64,000 bases of DNA from JAVXCQ01 sp036659415 (GCA_036659415.1 JAVXCQ010000001.1:62001-126000); one strand, 5' to 3'. Numbered from the stretch's first letter, positions 8,810-17,816 are shown. Notes: generated from the letters alone by a model not told the origin. Made by a program: numbers and translations.

Positions 8810-9598
8810 TCATGCCTCTTCTTTCATTTCTTTACTAGGGCTAGTTTGCCGAGCGGCTAACACCCGCTCAACCACTTGCCAATCTTCTTTTTTGTCCACG
8901 TCCATACCAACCTCGGCAAAATTGCTCACGATGGCTCGTCCGCAAAAGCCCAAAAGCTCTGAAGCTCTAAGCTCTACCTCTTGCAAAGTTAACCGTCGCA
9001 AAAGTAACTTAAACACAAAAGCCCAGCCCAGCCAACTACACAACTGCCAAGGCTTTTTGCGCATCGCATACAAAGCTTCTCCCGTTTTTTGACCCTGTAA
9101 GGCTGACGCCCTCGTTGCCAAAAACATATTTCCCCCCGTGAAAACGCCGTCTTTGAGCGCCACATAGGTGCGTTTACTACCGGGAAAGGCTTTTTGGCAA
9201 ACGTCCTGCGGAATAATTGTATAAAATAGCTCTGCCTGTTGCTTGGCAGTTTGCCGCAAAAAGTCTGTCACCGCCGCTGCGGAAAGCAGAGGGATATCTT
9301 CTGTAACCACCACCACGGGCTTTTCTGTCTGCAACAGCTCCAGCGCCGCCAAAGTAGTCGCCATAATCGTACTACCAGCGGCCACCAGTTCCACCCGTGC
9401 CGGTAACGCCAATTGTGTTAATTCTTGCAAAGGACCAGCTACCACGAGCCTGCCAATTTCGGGGCAAGCACAGAGGGCTTCCACAATATACAAAAGCATG
9501 GGCCGCCCACCAAGGGATGCCACAGAGCGATATTTTGTGCCAGCTAACCCCTGTAACCAAGGGCTAGTGCCACCGGCTAAAATAATGGCATCATACAT
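8810..9598 (-). CDS. MobA/GlmU-like nucleotidyltransferase, function unassigned
   Basis: 262 residues. The N-terminus MYDAIILAGG is the nucleotide-binding loop of the GT-A nucleotidyltransferase superfamily, followed by GRPMLLYIVEAL and, near residue 100, TEDIPLL, equivalent to the metal-binding Asp motif. A family-typical G-x-G-T-x-M is altered to GGTSPW. It may transfer an NMP to a sugar or cofactor phosphate, but the substrate is not identifiable. The start at 9598 has GGAGG 12 bases upstream; a longer reading would overlap the GntR gene. It sits in the GntR-NTase-purR order between ispE and glmU, suggesting an envelope or isoprenoid-linked role (inference). Confidence 0.75.
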   Translation of the reverse strand: MYDAIILAGGTSPWLQGLAGTKYRSVASLGGRPMLLYIVEALCACPEIGRLVVAGPLQELTQLALPARVELVAAGSTIMATTLAALELLQTEKPVVVVTEDIPLLSAAAVTDFLRQTAKQQAELFYTIIPQDVCQKAFPGSKRTYVALKDGVFTGGNMFLATRASALQGQKTGEALYAMRKKPWQLCSWLGWAFVFKLLLRRLTLQEVELRASELLGFCGRAIVSNFAEVGMDVDKKEDWQVVERVLAARQTSPSKEMKEEA

Positions 9599-9620
9599 TA
9601 GGTAATAATTCCTCCCACAA

Positions 9621-10304
9621 TTAGATATTCCTACATTCTTCAATAGCTTTTAATAGCGTATGTTCTGCGTTCTCCAAATGCTCACGCACTGCATTTTGCG
9701 CTTTTTCTGCATCTCTTTGGGCAATACTCTCTACAATCGCCCGGTGCTCTTCCAAGGTATTAAGCAGACGACCTGGATAGTTCATGGAGCGTCCACGCAA
9801 ACCCGTAATTTGTTCCCGCAGGTTGCTGATAATATTCACTAAACGCTCATTGCGACTGGCTTGATACAATACGTCATGAAAGGCAGAGTCCGTTGCCACA
9901 ATCTTTTCGATATTACCTTCCTCGATATGCTGACCTATTTCCACCAGCAAACGTTGCATTGTTTCTAGTTCTTCATCATTAATCCGCTCTGCGGCCAAGC
10001 CGGCTGCCAAAACATCCAAAGCGGTTCTAATTTCATAAACTTCATTAATATCTTTAATAGAAATGTCCGCTACATAGGTGCCGCGGCGGGGAATCATCAC
10101 GACGAAACCTTCCAGCTCCAACTTGCGAATCGCTTCCCGTACAGGGGTGCGGCTGACGCCCATTTCTTCAGCCAGCTGAATTTCCATCAGACGCTCACCA
10201 GGACTAAAAACACCGGTAATAATCGCTTGACGAATATTTTCACAGACCAACTCGCGTAAAGGTTTGTAACTGTCCAATTTAATTGGGGTTAAATGTCCAC
10301 TCAT
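9621..10304 (-). CDS. GntR-family transcriptional regulator (FadR/FCD subfamily)
   Basis: 227 residues. The N-terminal winged helix-turn-helix (about 15-80) has GERLMEIQLAEEMGVSRTPV and REAIRKLELEGFV, typical of GntR. The C-terminal all-helical FCD domain (about 95-215) includes D..FH and the ligand/metal histidines. It overlaps the ispE stop by 4 bases (ATGA) and has AGGAG 8 bases upstream of the start. The effector and target genes are unknown. Its position inside a housekeeping operon suggests either a local regulator or a gene carried along by the operon. Confidence 0.88.
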   Translation of the reverse strand: MSGHLTPIKLDSYKPLRELVCENIRQAIITGVFSPGERLMEIQLAEEMGVSRTPVREAIRKLELEGFVVMIPRRGTYVADISIKDINEVYEIRTALDVLAAGLAAERINDEELETMQRLLVEIGQHIEEGNIEKIVATDSAFHDVLYQASRNERLVNIISNLREQITGLRGRSMNYPGRLLNTLEEHRAIVESIAQRDAEKAQNAVREHLENAEHTLLKAIEECRNI

Positions 10305-11161
10305 TTTTGCTCACTCCTTTTAATTGTTTTGGTTACTGCTGTGTCCACTGTTAAGTGGCTGTTAAGTGCTTGTAACACCCGTATTCCGATAGCCTCTTGT
10401 GGAACCAAGCCAAAAACCGTAGGACCACTGCCACTCATCATGCTAAAACTAGCCCCATTACTTATCATAAGGTTTTTGATTGTTGCTATCACTGGGTGCG
10501 CCGGAATGGTCACACTCTCTAGCACATTACCCAGGCAAGCAATAACGTCTTTTTGCCTGCCTGCTCTTAGGGCCTGTTCTAATTCCGTCAGGTGCGGTCT
10601 GGTTTGAGGTGCGCTGGGCTTGTAGTTTTGATAAGCCCAAGCTGTAGCAACTGCTACCGGTGGTTTAGCCAACACCAACCACAAAGGTTCCAGCTCTGGC
10701 AAAGGCTCAACAATTTCGCCCCTGCCGGTCGCCAGTGCCGTGCCGCCTTCAATACAAAACGGCACATCTGAACCTAGCTCCGCCGCCAGCAGTCTTAACT
10801 CCGCCGGAGTAAGACCTAGCTGCCACAAACGATTTAAGCCTCGTAAAACCGCAGCGGCATCGGCACTGCCACCGGCTAGTCCCGCCGCTACGAAAATCTT
10901 CTTGCGCAAATGAATATGTACCTGAGGCTTCTGGTCACAGTGCGCAGCCAGTAACTGAGCCGCTCGCCAGGCTAAGTTCTCCTGTCCTCCTGCCAGCGTG
11001 GGACAATCCGTCGTCACCACAAGCTGGGGGGCCGGAGTAAACTCCACCTCATCAGCTAATCCAATACTTTGCATTACCATTTTAACTTCGTGGTAGCCAT
11101 CTGTTCGTTGTCCCAAAATATCTAAACCAAGATTAATCTTAGCATACGCTTTTTCTATCAT
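10301..11161 (-). CDS. ispE: 4-diphosphocytidyl-2-C-methyl-D-erythritol kinase
   Basis: 286 residues. GHMP kinase of the MEP isoprenoid pathway that phosphorylates CDP-methylerythritol. Visible: AKINLGLDI at the N-terminus, the ATP-binding glycine loop AAGLAGGSADAAA (around 95-107) and the C-terminal MSGSGPTVFGL. The ATG at 11161 is chosen because family proteins start with (M)xxxAYAKINL; the upstream in-frame extension has no similarity. It heads an operon running to prs, and its stop overlaps the GntR gene by ATGA. In many Firmicutes ispE directly precedes purR. Confidence 0.95.
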   Translation of the reverse strand: MIEKAYAKINLGLDILGQRTDGYHEVKMVMQSIGLADEVEFTPAPQLVVTTDCPTLAGGQENLAWRAAQLLAAHCDQKPQVHIHLRKKIFVAAGLAGGSADAAAVLRGLNRLWQLGLTPAELRLLAAELGSDVPFCIEGGTALATGRGEIVEPLPELEPLWLVLAKPPVAVATAWAYQNYKPSAPQTRPHLTELEQALRAGRQKDVIACLGNVLESVTIPAHPVIATIKNLMISNGASFSMMSGSGPTVFGLVPQEAIGIRVLQALNSHLTVDTAVTKTIKRSEQK

Positions 11162-11372
11162 ACCTTTACCCTCACCGTCATTTGTCAAAGACAAGCATAC
11201 CTATATATAGTATATTTTATCCTCCCTGACACTTTGTAGCAAGAAAAATCGAACATTTATCTCGTTTTTTTATTTTTGCCACGGTTTTCAATGTATTTTG
11301 CATACAACTTCTCTATCAATTATAGGCGATTAGTGGTAGAATAATCAAGATATCAACCCCAAGGAGGCGCTT

Positions 11373-12260
11373 ATGCAGAAATATTTAACCCGCTTAGCCG
11401 TCATTACTGTCGGCTGTGCATTAATGGGTATTGCTGTAAACAGCTTTTATGTACCAAATAAATTGCTCAGTGGTGGCGTCGGCGGTATTTCCGTCATTCT
11501 CTACTATTTAACCGCTTTACCCATGGGCTTAACCAGTATTCTTATTAATATTCCTTTATTCGCTTTGGCTTATCGGTTTTTAGACCGTTCTTATCTTTTC
11601 ACCGCTTTGTACGGAATGCTGGTTTTTTCCTTCTCCCTAGATTTTTTTAATTTTCTTTCTACTATGAACCTCGTTCACGATACCCTCCTTTCCTGTATTG
11701 CCGGCGGAGCCTTAAATGGCATTGGCTGTAGCCTGCTGTACCGCGTCAACGGCAGCAGCGGCGGCTCCGATATTATTGGCGCCGTGATTAATAAATATTA
11801 CAGTATCAGTATCGGCACCATCGGTTTTATTATCAATTTAGGACTGATGCTTTTTGCCGCTTTTGTTTTTGGCCTTGAGCCGGCACTCTATACCTTAGTC
11901 GCTTTCTTCGTTAATTTCAAAATCGCCAATACGTTTACGGACGGCTTTGATTATAAGAAAAACTTCATCATTATCAGTGAGCGTTACGAAGAAATCTCCG
12001 AAGCTATCATTCAGGTAGTCGGCCGCGGTGTCACCTATCTGTATGCCGAAGGAGCTTACACCCACCAACAACGCAAAGTGCTGTTTGTAGTAGCTAAACT
12101 GACGCAGGTTGCACAAATTCGAGCCATTGTCCGCAAGCTAGATCCAGGTGCTTTCGTCATTATTCACGATGCGGCCGATGTTATGGGTAAGGGCTTCACC
12201 AGTAAACCCGACCCTAAGCACCAACATCAGCAAATCTTCCCACCTGTCGTCACAAAATAA
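11373..12260 (+). CDS. YitT family membrane protein (DUF161 + DUF2179)
   Basis: 295 residues. Five to six hydrophobic helices occupy about 1-200, including the family signature GGVGGISVILYYL and GSSGGSDIIG. The C-terminal 90 residues are soluble and match the DUF2179 pattern (FVVAKLTQVAQIRAIVRKLD, then H-D-A..V.G.GF). Members are widespread in Firmicutes and their transport substrate is not known. AAGGAGG lies just upstream of the ATG. It is transcribed alone, divergent from ispE, and ends in a strong terminator. Confidence 0.88.
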   Translation: MQKYLTRLAVITVGCALMGIAVNSFYVPNKLLSGGVGGISVILYYLTALPMGLTSILINIPLFALAYRFLDRSYLFTALYGMLVFSFSLDFFNFLSTMNLVHDTLLSCIAGGALNGIGCSLLYRVNGSSGGSDIIGAVINKYYSISIGTIGFIINLGLMLFAAFVFGLEPALYTLVAFFVNFKIANTFTDGFDYKKNFIIISERYEEISEAIIQVVGRGVTYLYAEGAYTHQQRKVLFVVAKLTQVAQIRAIVRKLDPGAFVIIHDAADVMGKGFTSKPDPKHQHQQIFPPVVTK

Positions 12261-12280
12261 AAAATAATATTTTTAATTAC

Positions 12281-12316
12281 GCAGAGCCTACGATGATGTT
12301 TAATCGTAGGCTCTGC
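12281..12316 (+). terminator. Terminator after the yitT-like gene
   Basis: A 14-base perfect inverted repeat (12281-12294 and 12303-12316, arm GCAGAGCCTACGAT) with an 8-base loop lies 20 bases past the stop; the following sequence is only moderately T-rich. Confidence 0.75.
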
Positions 12317-12364
12317 CTTATGTTCAACTGTTTTTCGAATTAAAGGGACGCTTAAAGTCCCTAC

Positions 12365-12393
12365 TGGACATTATTGTTCCATGGTGCTATAAT
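12365..12393 (+). promoter_or_regulatory. Strong sigma-70-type promoter of the 19-codon mini-gene
   Basis: TGGACA (12365-12370), a 17-base spacer and a consensus TATAAT (12388-12393). Predicted start about 12400, giving a transcript of about 190 bases that ends at the hairpin 12531-12588. Confidence 0.7.
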
Positions 12394-12440
12394 CAAGCCA
12401 TCAAGTAAAGAAATTACTTGTAACTAAGGAGGAAATAATC

Positions 12441-12500
12441 ATGACTTGGCAAAAAATTATTGACGCCCTCATTAATACTAATTTTTATCTGGTGCACTGA
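12441..12500 (+). CDS. Putative 19-residue small protein, uncharacterised
   Basis: ATG to TGA gives 19 residues: MTWQKIIDALINTNFYLVH. A full AAGGAGG (12426-12432) lies 8 bases before the ATG, and a near-consensus promoter stands upstream. A very long hairpin terminator closes the unit about 30 bases after the stop. I do not recognise the peptide. Hydrophobic residues (W3, I6, I7, L10, I11, F15, L17, V18) fall largely on one face of a helix, so it could be amphipathic, but it is too short for a membrane-spanning segment. Alternatives are a leader peptide without a downstream gene on this strand, or a small RNA whose ORF is incidental. The SD and promoter quality argue for real translation. Confidence 0.55.
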   Translation: MTWQKIIDALINTNFYLVH

Positions 12501-12530
12501 CTCATGCTAACAACAACAAAACAAAGCACT

Positions 12531-12588
12531 AAACAAACATAAAAGACGCAAAACTCAGTTTGAGTATTTGCGTCTTTTATGTTTGTTT
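12531..12588. terminator. Bidirectional terminator, 22-base perfect stem
   Basis: Arms 12531-12552 and 12567-12588 are perfectly complementary (22 bases, A/T-rich outer part). The interior ACTCA/TGAGT (12553-12557, 12561-12565) extends the stem further. It serves the mini-gene on the plus strand and rsmA on the minus strand, whose stop is 6 bases away. Confidence 0.85.
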
Positions 12589-12594
12589 ATGTAG

Positions 12595-13446
12595 TTAGCG
12601 TACCTGGTCAAAAGTATTAGTAAGTAGCGCAAAATCGTCCAAAGAAAGAGTTTCGCCTCGTCTTTTGCCGTCAATGCCGGCCAAGGCCAGCCATCTAGTA
12701 ACTTCTTCACCAGTAAAACCGATATTACGTAAAGCGTTGGAAAGCATTTTGCGTCGTACCGAAAAAGCAGCTTTTACAACCCGAAAGAAAAGTGCTTCGT
12801 CCACAAGCGTAATCGGTGGTTCCGAGCGTCTTTTACAGACAATCACCGCCGACTCCACATTAGGTGGTGGTATAAAAGCTGTATGAGGAACTTGAAAAGC
12901 AATGCTAGCTTCCGTATAGTACTGAATAGCCACGGATAAAGCACCATAATCACGTCCACCCGGCTTTGCAACCATGCGTTCAGCCACTTCTTTTTGCACC
13001 ATGGCCACCAAGCGTTCCATGGGCAACTTTTGTTCCAACAGATTAAAAATAATCGGCGTCGTAATATAATAAGGCAGATTGGCTACGACTTTAAAGCCCT
13101 CTTGGGGCACCGCTTTTTTAATATCCAATTGCAAAATATCGGCATTAATAATACTGACATTTTCGTAGCAACCAATAGTTTTTGCTAGCACCGGTAACAG
13201 GCGACGGTCTAATTCTACCCCAATAACCTGAGCACCGGTCATGGCCAACGCCTGAGTCAAAGTCCCAATACCCGGCCCGACTTCTAACACTACATCGTCC
13301 TCGGTCAGTTCAGCGGCCTGGGCGATTTTTTCTACGATTGTTTCATCGACTAAAAAATTTTGTCCTAAACGTTTATCCGCACGCAAATTATGTGCACGCA
13401 AAATATGAGCGGTAACCGCTCGGTTAGCTATGATTGGTTGTTCCAT
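12595..13446 (-). CDS. rsmA: 16S rRNA (adenine1518-N6/adenine1519-N6) dimethyltransferase
   Basis: 283 residues. It dimethylates two adjacent adenosines near the 3' end of 16S rRNA, a late step in 30S assembly. Motifs: LGQNFLVD, the SAM-binding LEVGPGIGTLT, and the catalytic NLPYY. Two start codons lie 6 bases apart; the ATG at 13446 has GGGG at a workable distance, the one at 13452 does not, so 13446 is preferred. The N-terminus overlaps the end of rnmV, the same order as in B. subtilis (rnmV-ksgA). Confidence 0.95.
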   Translation of the reverse strand: MEQPIIANRAVTAHILRAHNLRADKRLGQNFLVDETIVEKIAQAAELTEDDVVLEVGPGIGTLTQALAMTGAQVIGVELDRRLLPVLAKTIGCYENVSIINADILQLDIKKAVPQEGFKVVANLPYYITTPIIFNLLEQKLPMERLVAMVQKEVAERMVAKPGGRDYGALSVAIQYYTEASIAFQVPHTAFIPPPNVESAVIVCKRRSEPPITLVDEALFFRVVKAAFSVRRKMLSNALRNIGFTGEEVTRWLALAGIDGKRRGETLSLDDFALLTNTFDQVR

Positions 13447-13984
13447 CTTCATCCCCGATTTGGTGTAACGCCGCTATAAATTCTGCGCGGGTCACGCCAT
13501 AATTATTTAGTCGCAAAAGAAATTGTTTAGCATTGGCATAGCCAATTCCCAGTAGCGCTCCCAAACGGTCCCGTTTAGCTGTAGCACAACCACAACCGGC
13601 TAGACCGCAAGCAAACATTTCACCGGTAGTAAATTCCGTACCCGGTTCAAATTCATGAAAACGCACCTTGGACAGTGCCAGCCGAATGGCTGCCGGAGAT
13701 GCTTGTTCAATGCCCACATCATGGTGTGCCGTCGCATCAATTTTAGGCACAAAGGCCTGCCCGGCCAAAGGAAATCTAGCCGTCAAAAATTTGCGAATAC
13801 GCTCACCAGCACCATCTGGATCCGTCAAAATAATAATACCCCGCTTCTCGTAAGCGGCTGCAATTTTTTGTAAAGTGAACGGAGCAAGGGTAAAGCCGCC
13901 AGTTTCAATAGTTTCAGCAACAAGCGCCTTTTTAATCGCCACCGTATCCATCTTGCCTTCTACAACAAGTACTTCTTTTAACAC
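13424..13984 (-). CDS. rnmV: Ribonuclease M5 (5S rRNA maturation)
   Basis: 186 residues. It processes the 5S rRNA precursor in low-GC Gram-positive relatives. The N-terminal Toprim domain shows VVEGKMDT with the catalytic Glu and the LTDPDGAGERIR metal-binding motif; the C-terminal DUF4093 part contains CGCATAKRDRLG. The start codon is GTG (13982-13984) with AGGAG 7 bases upstream. It is placed between the G5/3D protein gene (18 bases) and rsmA (overlapping), as in B. subtilis yabE-rnmV-ksgA. Confidence 0.94.
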   Translation of the reverse strand: MLKEVLVVEGKMDTVAIKKALVAETIETGGFTLAPFTLQKIAAAYEKRGIIILTDPDGAGERIRKFLTARFPLAGQAFVPKIDATAHHDVGIEQASPAAIRLALSKVRFHEFEPGTEFTTGEMFACGLAGCGCATAKRDRLGALLGIGYANAKQFLLRLNNYGVTRAEFIAALHQIGDEDGTTNHS

Positions 13985-14002
13985 GGCGACACTCCTTTGC
14001 CT

Positions 14003-14980
14003 TTATTCCAAAATGTACATAGCGACATCACGACGACCGAAATTAATCGCATCATGATAGTTTTCCATAAATAAGTCAATCCTATTGCCTACAATAGCCC
14101 CGCCGCAATCACCGGCCATAGCAAATCCATACCCGGGAATATACACCCGCGTACCATACGCAATCACATCAGGGTCCACGGCAATAATGCCATGATAAGG
14201 TACAATACCAATGGAAGTGACACCATCACCATTACCCTCGGCCAAAGTATAAGCAGAGGCCTCCATGGTTTTCATAGCACGATAGCGCACAGCGCCACGG
14301 CTAGTTTGGACAATGCGACCTGTGCCCACCGCAACAATTTCTGTTTGCGGCTGAACGGTAGTGCGCACACCAACTTCCCGCTTGAAAACTCGTTCCCCAA
14401 TGGTAGCAATCCGCATGGTCACCACTTGCTCACCGGCTTTGCCCGGTGCAATGATTTTTTCTTCACCTATAGGTAAATGTTCATCTAAGCGTCGTTCCAC
14501 GGTAAAAGCAACGGTTCGTTTTTCCGTTTGCACTTTCGCATGAGGTCCCAAAATATTAATTTCCATACCCGGAGTTGGCCGAGTGTCCAGCGCTGGGTAA
14601 ACCTCTTTGTCCCTGTATTCATAATTTAATGCTGTTAATACCTCTCGCACCGTACCCCGGCCGATAGTATATTCTGTGGTCTTACCATCTTGCCATACCT
14701 TAATCGGCATCGCACGTACTACTTCAATCAGTGAACCAGTTGTAAGCTTTGTTTTATCCGCTACGATATAGCCGTCTTGTTCACCCAAAACAATGCCTGC
14801 CTCTGCCAGCACGGAGCTAGGGCTAAAAGCACGCGTCATAAAAGTAACCGTGCGGCCATCAGCACACACAGAAACTTGTCGTTCACTGGCCGCAAAGCCT
14901 AATAAACACATTGTAAAAAGCAGTAATAATCCCATAATAAGCATTTTATAGGGACGGTTTAAGATAGTTTTGTAGTCCAT
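14003..14980 (-). CDS. YabE-like exported protein: DUF348, G5 and 3D domains
   Basis: 325 residues. An N-terminal hydrophobic segment (about 12-31) acts as signal or anchor. Two DUF348 repeats (about 35-145) and a G5 domain (about 150-225) bind cell wall. The C-terminal 3D domain (about 235-325) has three aspartates, including AVDPDVIAYGT and MAGDCGGAIVGNRIDLF, which form the catalytic centre in MltA-like lytic transglycosylases. Relatives (B. subtilis YabE, actinobacterial Rpf) remodel peptidoglycan. AAGGAGG precedes the ATG, and a near-consensus promoter is upstream. It is first in the yabE-rnmV-rsmA unit. Confidence 0.9.
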   Translation of the reverse strand: MDYKTILNRPYKMLIMGLLLLFTMCLLGFAASERQVSVCADGRTVTFMTRAFSPSSVLAEAGIVLGEQDGYIVADKTKLTTGSLIEVVRAMPIKVWQDGKTTEYTIGRGTVREVLTALNYEYRDKEVYPALDTRPTPGMEINILGPHAKVQTEKRTVAFTVERRLDEHLPIGEEKIIAPGKAGEQVVTMRIATIGERVFKREVGVRTTVQPQTEIVAVGTGRIVQTSRGAVRYRAMKTMEASAYTLAEGNGDGVTSIGIVPYHGIIAVDPDVIAYGTRVYIPGYGFAMAGDCGGAIVGNRIDLFMENYHDAINFGRRDVAMYILE

Positions 14981-15005
14981 CGTAAGCCTCCTTCAAAGTC
15001 GTTGT

Positions 15006-15035
15006 ATTATAGCATGAGGAATTTTAAAATGTCAA
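15006..15035 (-). promoter_or_regulatory. Promoter of the yabE-rnmV-rsmA unit
   Basis: Minus strand: consensus TTGACA (15030-15035), an 18-base spacer and consensus TATAAT (15006-15011). It is the best-matching promoter in the window and lies 26 bases before the yabE start codon. Confidence 0.75.
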
Positions 15036-15069
15036 ACTTGCTTTAGGAGCAGGTACTAAAATATTACAA

Positions 15070-15100
15070 AAACCCCGGGCTAAAAATCAGCCCGAGGTTT
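15070..15100 (-). terminator. Terminator after tatD
   Basis: Arms 15070-15081 and 15089-15100 pair at 11 of 12 positions (AAACCTCGGGCT against AGCCCGGGGTTT on the minus strand), followed by a T-run on that strand. It closes the long operon that starts near 23439. Confidence 0.8.
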
Positions 15101-15112
15101 ATTTTGTAATGC

Positions 15113-15892
15113 TCATTTAATTTTTAAAAAAAGATTTTTAACATTTTGCGTAGAAATTTGCAACATTTCTGTAAATTCAAGCCCTCGCAAAATTGCCGCT
15201 TGTTGGGCTACTAGCTCGGTATAACCCGGATTATTGCGCTTACCACGCAAAGGCACCGGCGTTAAGTAGGGCGAATCCGTTTCAAAAAGAATGCGATCCG
15301 CCGGCACATATTGCAAAACCTCGCGCACTTTAACGGCATTTTTAAAAGTCGAGCTGCCGCCAAAACCTAAATAAAAACCAAGTTTCACCAATTCTTTAGC
15401 CATTTCTACAGAGCCGGAATAACAATGAAAAACCCCCTGCACACCTTTGCCCTCATGGCGAAAAATTTCCAGCATATCGCCGTGGGCTTCCCTGTCATGA
15501 ATAATGATGGGCAGACCGCTGTGACGAGCCACTTCAATCTGTTCTAGAAAACGTTGCTGCTGCAAAACTTTGGGAGCACCATCGTCGTAATAATAATCCA
15601 GTCCAATTTCGCCAATGGCTACTACTTTGGGCTCTGTGGCCCACGCCGCTAGTTGTACTAAATCGGCCTCCACCATACTGGCCACTGCTTCCGGGTGCCA
15701 GCCAACAGCTGCATAAATAAAATCATACTTATTAGCTAGCTCGAGAGCTTGTAGCGAAGAGGTTCTGTCGCACCCAGGATTAATAATGCCTGCAAGTTCT
15801 CCCTGCAAATGCGCCAGCAATTCCTGACGATCCTGGTCAAATTCCTCGCAATCTAAATGGGCGTGCGAATCAAAAAGTTCTAAACGTGGCAT
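15113..15892 (-). CDS. tatD: TatD-family metal-dependent hydrolase (DNase)
   Basis: 259 residues, the family length. Metal ligands are visible as DSHAHLD at the N-terminus, GEIGLDYYYD, HDREAH, FHCYSG and the C-terminal ETDSPYL. TatD proteins are 3'-5' exonucleases or deoxyribonucleases with a TIM-barrel fold. It starts one base after the metG stop, so translation is coupled; metG-tatD is a conserved Firmicute pair. It is the last gene of its operon. Confidence 0.93.
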   Translation of the reverse strand: MPRLELFDSHAHLDCEEFDQDRQELLAHLQGELAGIINPGCDRTSSLQALELANKYDFIYAAVGWHPEAVASMVEADLVQLAAWATEPKVVAIGEIGLDYYYDDGAPKVLQQQRFLEQIEVARHSGLPIIIHDREAHGDMLEIFRHEGKGVQGVFHCYSGSVEMAKELVKLGFYLGFGGSSTFKNAVKVREVLQYVPADRILFETDSPYLTPVPLRGKRNNPGYTELVAQQAAILRGLEFTEMLQISTQNVKNLFLKIK

Positions 15893-15893
15893 C

Positions 15894-17816
15894 TTATTTC
15901 ACCTTACTGCCAGAAGCAATACCTGGTGCATCTGCCAACACTAAATTCCCTGCGCCGTCGGAAGCCGCCAGGAGCATACCCCTGGATTCAATCCCCCGCA
16001 ATTTAGCAGGTTTTAGATTAGCAATCACAACAACGTTACGACCCACTAACGCCTCTGCCGTATAATGTTGAGCAATACCGGACACAATCGTACGTTCTTC
16101 TTCTCCGATTTTAACCCGTAGCTCCATGAGCTTATCGGTTTTAGGAACTTTGCTCGCAGCAATAATAGTAGCGACTCGCAAATCAATTTTGGCAAAATCT
16201 TCAATCGTGATTGCTGCTGCGTCCGTGCCGGAAACGCTGGTTTTAGTTTGTACCGGGACGGTTTTAACCGGTGCCGGTTCTTCCGTGATAACTTCGATGC
16301 GTGGATAAATCGGTTCCCCTTTGTGCACTACTGTACCTTCTGCCAAACCGCCCCAAACAGCGTCTGCCATTAAAAACTGTGCGGGTACTTGTAGGCCCAA
16401 TTGAGTATAAATTTTCGGGCTGGTGTGAGGTACAAAAGGAGCAATTAAAATCGCCACAATTCGCAAGGTTTCCGCCAAATTGTACATCACGGCTGCCAGC
16501 TGTTCAGCTTGAGCCGGGTCCTTGGCTAGTATCCACGGTGCTGTTTCATCAATATATTTATTAGCACGGCCGATTAAAGTCCACACGGTTTTAATGGCGG
16601 TATTAATTTCCATCTGCTCCATGGCCTGACGGTAAGTGTCTACTGTGGTGACCACCAGATCTTGCAATTCTTGATCCAAACTAGTCACTAACGCTACGCG
16701 ATGAATAGTGCCCCCATGATATTTTTCAATCATGCTCAGCGTGCGATGTAGCAAATTGCCCAAATCATTAGCCAAATCTGCATTAATGCGTGTAATTAGA
16801 GCGTCCCGGGAAAAATTACCATCACTGCCCAGATTAATTTCCCGCAAAAGAAAATAGCGAATAGCGTCTGGCCCAAACTCACTAATCAAACCGAGCGGGT
16901 CAATCACGTTGCCCTTAGACTTGGACATTTTATCGCCTTCCACCACCAGCCAGCCATGACCATACACTTGTTTAGGCAAGGCTACACCCATGGCCATAAG
17001 CATAATCGGCCAAATAATCGTATGGAACCGAACAATTTCTTTACCCACTAAATGCAAATTAGCCGGCCAAAATTTCTGGAATTTTTCCATGTCCGTACCA
17101 TAACCAATACCGGTAAAATAATTCAGCAAAGCATCAAACCACACATAAACCACGTGTTTTTTGTCAAAAGGAACTTGAATGCCCCAGTCAAAAGTCGTCC
17201 GAGTAATACACAAATCTTCCAACCCTTGCTTAATGAAGTTAATCATCTCGTTGCGACGACTGGTTGGCTGGATAAATTCCGGATTTTCTTCAATATAAGC
17301 TAGCAAGCGATCTTGATATTTAGAAAGCTTAAAAAAGTAACTTTCTTCTTGCATTTTCTCTACCGGCCGACCGCAATCAGGGCAATTACCGTCCACTAAT
17401 TGCCGTTCCAACCAATAAGATTCACAGGGCACACAATAAAGGCCTTCATAATTTTTTTTGTAAATATCCCCTTGGTCATAAATTTTTTGCATAATGGTTT
17501 GTACTACCTGTTCATGCCGTGCTTCACTGGTGCGCACAAAATCATCATTACTAATGCCCAGTTTTTCCCACAGCAATTTAAAGTTGGCTACAATCCCATC
17601 TACATATTGTAAAGGTGTCACACCTTTTTCTTCTGCTTTGCGCTGAATTTTTTGTCCATGTTCATCACTACCAGTCAAAAAATAAACCTCTTCGCCTGCG
17701 GCTCGGTGGTAACGTGCGATAGTATCAGCAATCGTAGTGCAATAAGCATGTCCAATATGCAGATTATCGCTAGGATAATAAATTGGTGTCGTAATATAAA
17801 AGCTTGGTTTTGTCAT
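15894..17816 (-). CDS. metG: Methionyl-tRNA synthetase with C-terminal tRNA-binding domain
   Basis: 640 residues. It charges tRNA-Met. HIGH is at DNLHIGHAY, KMSKS at DKMSKSKGN, and a zinc knuckle with CVPC..CPDC is present around residues 127-150. The C-terminal 105 residues form a Trbp111/EMAP-type tRNA-binding fold (IDLRVATIIAASKVP...IVSGIAQHY), which makes the enzyme dimeric in relatives. The ATG overlaps the rsmI stop by 4 bases. Confidence 0.97.
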   Translation of the reverse strand: MTKPSFYITTPIYYPSDNLHIGHAYCTTIADTIARYHRAAGEEVYFLTGSDEHGQKIQRKAEEKGVTPLQYVDGIVANFKLLWEKLGISNDDFVRTSEARHEQVVQTIMQKIYDQGDIYKKNYEGLYCVPCESYWLERQLVDGNCPDCGRPVEKMQEESYFFKLSKYQDRLLAYIEENPEFIQPTSRRNEMINFIKQGLEDLCITRTTFDWGIQVPFDKKHVVYVWFDALLNYFTGIGYGTDMEKFQKFWPANLHLVGKEIVRFHTIIWPIMLMAMGVALPKQVYGHGWLVVEGDKMSKSKGNVIDPLGLISEFGPDAIRYFLLREINLGSDGNFSRDALITRINADLANDLGNLLHRTLSMIEKYHGGTIHRVALVTSLDQELQDLVVTTVDTYRQAMEQMEINTAIKTVWTLIGRANKYIDETAPWILAKDPAQAEQLAAVMYNLAETLRIVAILIAPFVPHTSPKIYTQLGLQVPAQFLMADAVWGGLAEGTVVHKGEPIYPRIEVITEEPAPVKTVPVQTKTSVSGTDAAAITIEDFAKIDLRVATIIAASKVPKTDKLMELRVKIGEEERTIVSGIAQHYTAEALVGRNVVVIANLKPAKLRGIESRGMLLAASDGAGNLVLADAPGIASGSKVK

